Source: Planctomycetota bacterium
Lineage (GTDB): Bacteria > Planctomycetota > Phycisphaerae > Sedimentisphaerales > Anaerobacaceae
DNA length: 7,363 bases
NCBI GenBank assembly: GCA_003644295.1
Contig: QNBZ01000061.1
Location: 1-7,363, forward strand
Direction of reading: 5' to 3'
Shown here piece by piece: positions 1 to 4,713 of this stretch. The first letter of the stretch is position 1; each line of letters opens with the position of its first letter. Position numbers and translations under genes: made by a program. The notes under the pieces were generated by a model that saw only the letters and a program-made list of their open reading frames with translations, did not search any database and was not told where the DNA came from.

Positions 1-180
1 GAACTGCTGCAAAGCAGCTGTAAGGATTGCGATATTGCTTTCGGCAAGCTGTTGTTTGGCCTTATTGTCGATACGGGCGGCGACGCTGATTGCTATCGCG
101 GCCAGAAGCGCCGTTATACCCACGACAATCAGCATCTCGACAAGGGTAAAACAGTTCATTGTTTTTGGTTCATTGTTCAT
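1..180 (-). CDS. Type IV pilin-like / pseudopilin N-terminus (partial, 3' end outside window)
   Basis: This is a prepilin-type protein, of which only the first 60 codons are visible. The reading frame continues off the left edge. Residues 11-15 read FTLVE, the N-methylation motif of type IV pilins and type II pseudopilins, with the conserved Glu at mature position 5. A hydrophobic helix follows (MLIVVGITALLAAIAISVAA), then a polar stretch with AAR, NKAK and LAES. After cleavage by the prepilin peptidase the protein would sit in the inner membrane and assemble into a pseudopilus. The residue just before the cleavage site is Cys (MNC|F), where Gly is usual. I chose the ATG at 178-180, which gives a 10-residue leader with one Lys. 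The in-frame ATG at 157-159 would leave only three residues. No clear Shine-Dalgarno is seen, and the start lies inside a 21-bp direct repeat. It is the last visible gene of the operon, 10 nt after the four-helix-bundle gene. The exact pseudopilin class cannot be told from this fragment. Confidence 0.85.
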   Translation of the reverse strand, partial: MNNEPKTMNCFTLVEMLIVVGITALLAAIAISVAARIDNKAKQQLAESNIAILTAALQQF

Positions 181-194
181 TGTTTTTGGTTCAT
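153..194. repeat. 21-bp direct repeat x2 (six heptamers) at the four-helix-bundle / pilin junction
   Basis: Two 21-bp units (174-194 and 153-173) match at 20 of 21 positions. On the minus strand each is three heptamers: ATGAACC, AAAAACA, then ATGAACA in one and ATGAACT in the other. The repeat overlaps the stop codon of the upstream gene (191-193) and both in-frame start codons of the downstream pilin (178-180 and 157-159). Confidence 0.9.
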
Positions 195-544
195 CGACTC
201 ATAGAGTTTTTTAAGCCACTTAGCATTTTTGATAAATCTGTCAATTTATCTTCTAAATCAACAAATTTTTTCTGGTCAAGATAACATTGTTTTAGTGATA
301 TTCGTAGCGCCGCAACACACTCGAAAATCGAACCTCTGGCTATATCAATAAAGCGACTGAAGTCTTTTTTGCTTCGGGCTGACCCTTCTGAAATATTCAA
401 CGGTATAGAAACCGCCGCTCTTCTTAGCTGGCTTGTTAAGCCAAACATTTCATCTTTTGGAAAAGCTTTTGTTAACGAATAGACGTCATTAACAAAGTCA
501 ACTGCTTCGTTATAAACATCAAGGTTTTCAAAGTTAAATCCCAT
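191..544 (-). CDS. Four-helix-bundle protein, S23 / 23S rRNA-intervening-sequence-protein family
   Basis: This 117-residue protein has the length and sequence character of the small four-helix-bundle family first found encoded in 23S rRNA intervening sequences and related to the Avd accessory protein of diversity-generating retroelements. Recognisable features are the N-terminal FENLDVYNEAVDF stretch, the central 'FPKDEMFGLTSQLRRAAVSIPLNISEG' region (residues 29-55, with the family's typical R-A-SI--NI-EG pattern), and 'FIDIARGSIFECVAAL' (66-81). It is predicted to be cytoplasmic, with no signal peptide. The molecular role of stand-alone members is not well defined, so I assign none. The start at 544 is supported by AAGGAG at 551-556, six nt upstream. 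The gene interrupts a run of pseudopilin genes and does not resemble a pilus component. Inverted copies of a 13-bp heptamer sequence lie on either side (168-180 and 559-571). No rRNA or reverse transcriptase is visible nearby. Confidence 0.88.
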   Translation of the reverse strand: MGFNFENLDVYNEAVDFVNDVYSLTKAFPKDEMFGLTSQLRRAAVSIPLNISEGSARSKKDFSRFIDIARGSIFECVAALRISLKQCYLDQKKFVDLEDKLTDLSKMLSGLKNSMSR

Positions 545-550
545 CGTGCG

Positions 551-556
551 CTCCTT
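551..556 (-). promoter_or_regulatory. Shine-Dalgarno of the four-helix-bundle gene
   Basis: AAGGAG on the minus strand lies 6 nt before the ATG at 542-544. The neighbouring pilin genes lack such a clear site, so this gene seems to carry its own initiation signal just inside the repeat that flanks it. Confidence 0.7.
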
Positions 557-558
557 CT

Positions 559-586
559 ATGAACAATGAACAACGAACTATGAACT
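559..586. repeat. Heptamer tandem repeat, four units, between pseudopilin and four-helix-bundle genes
   Basis: On the plus strand the units are ATGAACA, ATGAACA, ACGAACT and ATGAACT, back to back. The last unit runs into the stop codon (585-587) of the upstream pseudopilin. Bases 559-571 are the exact reverse complement of 168-180 on the other side of the four-helix-bundle gene. Confidence 0.9.
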
Positions 587-1397
587 AAAAATTACAAATA
601 TCATCACTTGTCCCGTACAGCCCGTCTATTCCCGCTGAAATCAATATGTACGAATCCGCCCGGTAAGGCCAAGGCCTCGCTGTTACCCTTGGGTCTATGA
701 TAAAGCCATCAGAATAGAAAAAATCCTCATCCAGTTTAACAGCCATATCGTTCAAATAAATAATGTCAGCATTATCATAATAATCGTAAATTCGATTTTT
801 CGTATCTCCAATCTTTATTGTTTTACTGGCCGTGTTTGCTTTGTAGTAAAGGATTGGTGTTCCGGCCTTGACGGCTTTTCCACCAATAGATACCTGCTTT
901 ACGCCGAATGAATCGCACAGCACAAACGTATCCGGGGCTAACGGCGTGGAAGGATTAAACAAATCAATTAACTTGAAAGCATTAGCGGTTGCAAGCTCCA
1001 AGTAAGGGCCTTTTCTTTCATCTAAATAATCAGGGTCATATACACCTCCATGATTAATATGTCCAGCAGCTATAAAATTTGGCCGCCAGCCATTCGCTTG
1101 CGAACTTGGTTGAAAGCCGAGCAGGTCCCAGCCCAGAAGAGCTTCGGCGAGTTTCTGGGCGCCGCAGTAATCGCCGTCATCATTATCTGACGGTGGGTAA
1201 TCACCGTAATCACTGCGAAATGCCAGCAGCGCCTGGTCGATGGTGGCAAACTGGGACTTTTGCTTGGTTTCTCTTGCGGTATTACGCACCAGATTCATTG
1301 ACGGAATAAGCACACCAATCAGGATTGCGATTATCGCAATAACCGTCAATAACTCCACGATTGTAAAGCCGTTCATTGTTTTTTGTTTTTTGCCCAT
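585..1397 (-). CDS. Type II secretion GspG-like pseudopilin (prepilin-type N-terminal cleavage domain)
   Basis: This is a 270-residue pseudopilin. The leader MGKKQKTMNG ends in the expected Gly and is followed by FTIVELLTVIAIIAILIGVL, with Glu at mature position 5 and a membrane helix that also drives pilus assembly. 'YGDYPPSD' near residue 64 and the C-terminal 'ADSYILISAGIDGLYGTSDDI' region (247-267) recall GspG, whose C-terminal loop binds calcium. At 270 residues it is well over the roughly 140 of classical GspG, and the extra middle part carries 'YCGA', 'FVLCD' and 'GTPILYYKA'. The same blocks occur in the pseudopilin at 2511-3356, so the two are paralogs. The start at 1397 gives a basic 10-residue leader. 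The in-frame ATG 21 nt later (1374-1376) would leave only MNG. No good Shine-Dalgarno is visible. The stop codon touches a heptamer repeat. The exact role, major pseudopilin or specialised variant, is open. Confidence 0.9.
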   Translation of the reverse strand: MGKKQKTMNGFTIVELLTVIAIIAILIGVLIPSMNLVRNTARETKQKSQFATIDQALLAFRSDYGDYPPSDNDDGDYCGAQKLAEALLGWDLLGFQPSSQANGWRPNFIAAGHINHGGVYDPDYLDERKGPYLELATANAFKLIDLFNPSTPLAPDTFVLCDSFGVKQVSIGGKAVKAGTPILYYKANTASKTIKIGDTKNRIYDYYDNADIIYLNDMAVKLDEDFFYSDGFIIDPRVTARPWPYRADSYILISAGIDGLYGTSDDICNF

Positions 1398-1415
1398 TGT
1401 TTTTTGTTCTTTCTT
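1374..1415. repeat. Imperfect 21-bp direct repeat at the start of the second pseudopilin
   Basis: The 14-mer CATTGTTTTTTGTT (plus strand) occurs at 1374-1387 and again at 1395-1408, exactly 21 bp apart. The remaining 7 bp of each unit differ. The repeat supplies two in-frame ATGs (1395-1397 and 1374-1376) and encodes the leader peptide of the gene. It has the same spacing as the repeat at 153-194. Confidence 0.8.
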
Positions 1416-1423
1416 TATTGTCG

Positions 1424-1458
1424 ATGAACTATGAACTCATAACTCACCACTAACTTTC
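1424..1458. repeat. Degenerating heptamer tract between dockerin protein and pseudopilin
   Basis: On the plus strand, two perfect ATGAACT units (1424-1437) are followed by the decaying heptamers CATAACT, CACCACT and AACTTTC. The 12-mer GAACTATGAACT at 1426-1437 is identical to 575-586 in the next gap and in the same orientation. The rest of this gap (1459-1482) shows nothing recognisable. Confidence 0.75.
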
Positions 1459-1482
1459 ATTCCGGCCAGTACAGACAACTAT

Positions 1483-2433
1483 TCAAAAGCTACTACTCAA
1501 CCAATTATCAGCGAAGACAGAGAAGTCAAAAAAATTGATAATACCACAAGAATCTACATCGTCATCTCTGAATAGATTGTATTGATGATTTGGGCACACT
1601 TCATTTAACCATACATCAGTGAACGCTTTCAAATCAGCCATATTACAATCCCAACTGTCGGCGAAAACCGCAAAGTCAAAAAGATTGATAACACCATACG
1701 CCTCTAAATCATCACGCTTAGACAAATTGTATTTATCATTTGGGACTATTTCATTCAGCCATTTCTCTGCCAACATTCCCAAGTCATTCATATCAACAGC
1801 ACAATCACGATTGAAATCACCAGCCAAAAAACCATTATCTCCACAATGAAGGTTGAACCTTATAAAATCCCAATCTATATAATATTTAATGTTTGTAGTA
1901 GCCTCGTTCACATCTACCCTTAGAGCCAACGACAACATATGCGAATTTGTATCTTTATATTTTTCTTCAACAGTATAGAGTTGGTCAAAGTATTCACCCC
2001 TTACATCCGGCCCAATATCGTTTGATTCCCAGACCACATCATCATCAATCATCAAAACCGCTGTGCGTTTCAACGGGTCCCACGGATTGCTTGCCGACTG
2101 AGTATCCAGCTTTATATCAAAAACAATTTCATTAACATCGTATAAGCACACTTTTTGTGAGACAGTTGCGATGTCGTTGACTTCAAACGTCTTATACGCC
2201 TTCGAATAAAGAGTTAGATTGTAGTAGCCATCGGTTACCCAATCTGTATATACCCAGCCGCCAAACTGCTCTGCTGGCGCATTGACATCCCAGTTGCTCG
2301 GCTCTTCTACCATGATATCATATATCAGGCCATCATCTTCGAAGCTGCCGTTTATAATCTCGTCGGCTTGCGCACAATTGGCCAACAACGTCATAACCAT
2401 AACCATCACAATAAATGTTGCTTTTTTTAGCAT
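1483..2433 (-). CDS. Secreted protein with N-terminal beta-rich domain and C-terminal dockerin-like repeats
   Basis: This is an exported protein of unknown function, 316 residues from the chosen start. That start (ATG 2431-2433) gives a clean signal peptide: MLKK, a hydrophobic stretch IVMVMVMTLLA, and a likely cut after AQA. A weak GTGGGG lies 6 nt upstream. An ATG at 2454 would add seven residues ahead of it and looks less natural. The segment from the signal peptide to about residue 195 begins 'INGSFEDDG' and is rich in alternating strand-like patterns, resembling a carbohydrate-binding or jelly-roll-type sandwich, though I cannot name the family. 'GDFNRDCAVDMNDLGMLAEKWL' follows, a dockerin-like Asp/Asn calcium-loop motif. 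Then come two 50-residue tandem units, each with a 'WLNE--PN--YNL' block and a 'DFAVFADSW' or 'DFSVFADNW' block. Such repeats are common at the C-termini of planctomycete surface proteins. Its place inside a secretion operon suggests cargo or a surface partner of that system (inference). Confidence 0.8.
   Translation of the reverse strand: MLKKATFIVMVMVMTLLANCAQADEIINGSFEDDGLIYDIMVEEPSNWDVNAPAEQFGGWVYTDWVTDGYYNLTLYSKAYKTFEVNDIATVSQKVCLYDVNEIVFDIKLDTQSASNPWDPLKRTAVLMIDDDVVWESNDIGPDVRGEYFDQLYTVEEKYKDTNSHMLSLALRVDVNEATTNIKYYIDWDFIRFNLHCGDNGFLAGDFNRDCAVDMNDLGMLAEKWLNEIVPNDKYNLSKRDDLEAYGVINLFDFAVFADSWDCNMADLKAFTDVWLNEVCPNHQYNLFRDDDVDSCGIINFFDFSVFADNWLSSSF
1495..1794 (-). repeat. Two 150-bp in-frame tandem units within the dockerin-like region
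   Basis: Units 1645-1794 and 1495-1644 encode paired 50-residue segments. One carries KWLNEIVPNDKYNL then INLFDFAVFADSW. The other carries VWLNEVCPNHQYNL then INFFDFSVFADNW. The DNA is still clearly similar, for example in the matching stretches near 1527-1545 and 1677-1695, so the duplication is internal to this gene. Confidence 0.8.
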
Positions 2434-2481
2434 TGCTTTCCCCACGCAGTTCATTGTTCTGACTTCTGCCTTTCTCTTTTT

Positions 2482-2513
2482 TATCCGTGTTAATCAGTGT
2501 TCATCTGTGGCTA
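2482..2513. repeat. Decamer-type intergenic repeat (minus strand TAGCCACAGATGAACACTG...)
   Basis: On the minus strand, three decamer-like units (CAGATGAACA, CTGATTAACA, CGGATAAAAA) follow TAGCCA. The first three bases are the stop codon of the pseudopilin at 2511-3356. The outer end runs toward 'CAGAAGTCAGAACAATGAAC', which again resembles the heptamers of the other gaps. Confidence 0.75.
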
Positions 2514-3356
2514 TTGTTCAAAATTAAATATATCGTCCGGCGTGCCGTATTCGCCGTCGAAGCCCGCTGAAAGCAGAATATAAGAATCCGACCTGTAAGG
2601 CCTGTCCGTCGTGGTAATATTCTTGTTCCACGTATTCTCGTAAAATCTCTCGGGTTCGATATGAAGAATATGGTCAACACCTGCCTCCCACGGTTTCTTC
2701 AGCCCAACCAATTCGTCATTGTCAAAGTAATCGTAGATATTAGTTGAAGCGTCTATGTGTATGCTGTTATCTTTAGTGGGATGCGTTGTACCTGATGTGT
2801 CCGCTTTGTAGTAAAGTATCGGCATACCCGTCTTATTTCCGGTATTCATCCTCCTTGAATATACATCGCACAGGACAAACAAACTATTAGGGTCGGTGAA
2901 AGGGCCTGTAGCTGGGCCGTATATGCTCATCAACGTATAGGCATTAGCATTTTCGAGTTGCAGATAAGGCCCTCTTCTGGTCTTCAAGTTCTCTTCATCA
3001 GGGTCATCAGGATACAAATCTGTAGCATCTCTTAGGAAATGCGAGTTCGGGTTAAAGCCAAGTAAATCCTGGCCCATCATTGCCTCGCAGAGCTTCATAG
3101 CACCGCAGTAGGATGCGCCCGTTTCATCTCTTGCGTCAGAGTCGGGGTAGCCATCCCACTGGGCGTTAAAAAGCTCCATCGCAACATCGATACTGTGGAA
3201 CTGGGCTTTTTGTTTGACCTCTTTGGAGTAGCGTTTTACCCTGTTCAGGGCCGGCACAAGCAGGCCGATAAGAATCACGATAATGCTCATAACGGTCAGC
3301 AGTTCTACAATAGTGAACGCTGCTTCTTTGCCAGATTGTTTGGTAATCGGTTTCAT
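2511..3356 (-). CDS. Type II secretion GspG-like pseudopilin (prepilin-type N-terminal cleavage domain)
   Basis: This is a 281-residue pseudopilin and the first of the pilin-like genes after the motor and platform genes. The leader MKPITKQSGKEAA is followed by FTIVELLTVMSIIVILIGLLVPAL, the class III-type prepilin signature with Glu at mature position 5. The residue before the cut is Ala instead of the usual Gly. 'WDGYPDSD' lies near residue 67, and the C-terminal 'SDSYILLSAGFDGEYGTPDDIFNFEQ' (257 on) resembles the GspG calcium-loop region. Internal blocks YCGAMKLCEA, RRGPYLQLENANAY, FVLCD and GMPILYYKA are shared with the pseudopilin at 585-1397, so the two are paralogs separated by the dockerin-protein gene. 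I chose the ATG at 3354-3356 because GGAAGG (3363-3368) lies 6 nt upstream. An in-frame GTG at 3380 falls inside an intergenic repeat and is unlikely to be used. Confidence 0.9.
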   Translation of the reverse strand: MKPITKQSGKEAAFTIVELLTVMSIIVILIGLLVPALNRVKRYSKEVKQKAQFHSIDVAMELFNAQWDGYPDSDARDETGASYCGAMKLCEAMMGQDLLGFNPNSHFLRDATDLYPDDPDEENLKTRRGPYLQLENANAYTLMSIYGPATGPFTDPNSLFVLCDVYSRRMNTGNKTGMPILYYKADTSGTTHPTKDNSIHIDASTNIYDYFDNDELVGLKKPWEAGVDHILHIEPERFYENTWNKNITTTDRPYRSDSYILLSAGFDGEYGTPDDIFNFEQ

Positions 3357-3373
3357 TTTTTTCCTTCCGTTTT

Positions 3374-3395
3374 TAGCCACTGATTACACTGATTT
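3374..3395. repeat. Nonamer-type intergenic repeat (TAGCCACTGATTACACTGAT)
   Basis: On the plus strand, TAGC is followed by two near-identical nonamers, CACTGATTA and CACTGATTT. It is related to the minus-strand repeat at 2482-2513, which also begins TAGCCAC, so the pseudopilin gene between them has outward-reading copies on both sides. Confidence 0.7.
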
Positions 3396-3444
3396 TACTT
3401 CTTACTTCTTACTTCTTACTTCTGAATTCTGTATTCTGTATTCT
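3396..3444. repeat. Seven back-to-back heptamers in the gspF-pseudopilin gap
   Basis: On the plus strand the units are TACTTCT four times (3396-3423), GAATTCT (3424-3430) and GTATTCT twice (3431-3444). All share TTCT at their ends. The tract starts 7 nt after the stop codon of the upstream gspF-like gene and fills about half of the gap. Confidence 0.95.
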
Positions 3445-3451
3445 AACTTTA

Positions 3452-4699
3452 TCATCCGCTCAGGCCCGATATAACCTGTATCATCGGCAAAAATACCGCC
3501 AGTACGATGAACATAACAATAATACCGAGAACAATAACCATAATCGGCTCAAGCAGCGACATCAGCGAAGCTACCAGCACATCTACCTGTTCGTCATAGT
3601 TGTCGGCTATCTTGAGAAGCATCTTGTCCAAATCTCCGGTTTCCTCGCCGACGGCAACCATATTAGAGACAATCAGGTCAACAGTTTTCGACTGCTTTAA
3701 CGGCCCGGCAAACGTGTCGCCCTGCCTGATGGAATCGTGAACGTTACCGAGCATCTTTCCAAAGACCTCGTTGCCCGATGTCTCACGCGAAGTGTTAATG
3801 GCGTCCAGTATCGGCACGCCGGCGCCAATCAACGTTCCCAGCGTTCTCGTCCACCGTGTAACGGCGATTTTATTGGCAAGCTGTCCAATCACCGGCACGT
3901 GCAGTTTGATAGTATCCAAAACCAATCTGCCAATATGAAATTTCCTTATAAGTCTGAGCAAAAGAATCATTCCGAACGGTATTCCCAGTATAATAGCCCA
4001 GCCGAAGTCATAAGCAATCCAGGCGCTTATTCCGAGCACGGCTTGTGTTACAGGATTCAATTCTCCCTCCACCATTTCCTCAAGCACGGTCTTGAACTGC
4101 GGTATCACAAATTTCATCAATCCCAACACGATGAGAAATGCCGCCGTTAAAACTACGGATGGATAAATCATTGCGCTCCTAACGCGGGATTTAAGTTTCT
4201 GTGCTTTCTCCATAAAGTCCGCCATTCGTGACAGTATCAAATCCAGGACGCCGCCGGTCTCGCCGGCTGCCACCATATTTACAAGCAGTCTGTCAAAAGT
4301 TTTTGGGAATTTGCCCATCGCCTCAGAGAGTGTCGAGCCGCCCTCGATGTCGTCAGCCACATAACCGATAACCTTCTTGAATGTCCCCGCCTTCTGCTGC
4401 TCCTCAAGAATCCTCAGCGAGCGCAAGATAGGCAGACCAGCATCCTGAAGCGTGGAAAGCTGTCTTGCAAACTGGGTTAACGCCTTGACCTTGACCTTAC
4501 CGCCGGCGCCGCGCCTGCGCTTCGGCTTGGCAGCAGTCCTGGCCGGCGCCTTCTTGGTGGCGCCGCGCGCGCGGACCTTCGTGGGAAAATAGCCCATATT
4601 GCGTATTTTGCTTATCGCTTCTTTTTCACTGAGGGCTTCTATTTCATCTTTTACCCCAACTCCCTGTGAATCCATCGCTTCATACTTAAAAATAGGCAT
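3452..4699 (-). CDS. gspF: Type II secretion / type IV pilus inner-membrane platform protein (GspF/PilC family)
   Basis: This is the polytopic membrane protein on which the ATPase acts to build the pseudopilus, 415 residues and a normal length for the family. It starts with the usual MPIFKYEAMDSQG and an 'EALSEKEAISKIRNMGYFP' segment. A basic linker follows at about residues 43-72. The first GspF domain begins at 'LTQFARQLSTLQDAGLPILRSL' (about 74-95), with 'VAAGETGG' near 143, followed by a hydrophobic helix near 179-200 and another near 220-252. The second domain has 'TRTLGTLIGAGVPILDAI', 'VAVGEETGDLDKML' and a final helix near 383-406. The ATG at 4697-4699 is preceded at 8 nt by AGGAGG (4708-4713), which overlaps the stop codon of the ATPase gene, so the two are probably translationally coupled. 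A GTG at 4708 lies inside that Shine-Dalgarno region and was rejected. gspF versus pilC cannot be decided from the sequence alone. Confidence 0.95.
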   Translation of the reverse strand: MPIFKYEAMDSQGVGVKDEIEALSEKEAISKIRNMGYFPTKVRARGATKKAPARTAAKPKRRRGAGGKVKVKALTQFARQLSTLQDAGLPILRSLRILEEQQKAGTFKKVIGYVADDIEGGSTLSEAMGKFPKTFDRLLVNMVAAGETGGVLDLILSRMADFMEKAQKLKSRVRSAMIYPSVVLTAAFLIVLGLMKFVIPQFKTVLEEMVEGELNPVTQAVLGISAWIAYDFGWAIILGIPFGMILLLRLIRKFHIGRLVLDTIKLHVPVIGQLANKIAVTRWTRTLGTLIGAGVPILDAINTSRETSGNEVFGKMLGNVHDSIRQGDTFAGPLKQSKTVDLIVSNMVAVGEETGDLDKMLLKIADNYDEQVDVLVASLMSLLEPIMVIVLGIIVMFIVLAVFLPMIQVISGLSG

Positions 4700-4707
4700 C
4701 TTGAACA

Positions 4708-4713
4708 CCTCCT
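4708..4713 (-). promoter_or_regulatory. Shine-Dalgarno of the gspF-like gene overlapping the gspE-like stop
   Basis: AGGAGG on the minus strand lies 8 nt before the ATG at 4697-4699. It shares bases with the TAG stop (4712-4714) of the upstream ATPase gene, the usual arrangement for translational coupling, and it decides the start against the GTG at 4708. Confidence 0.85.

Noticed and set aside
191..544. 23S rRNA intervening sequence or diversity-generating retroelement
   Set aside because: The protein family fits both, but no rRNA sequence, reverse transcriptase or template/variable repeat pair is visible in the window.
3354..3380. GTG at 3380 as start of the pseudopilin
   Set aside because: It lies within the TAGCCAC intergenic repeat, while the ATG at 3354-3356 has GGAAGG at the right distance and gives a normal leader.
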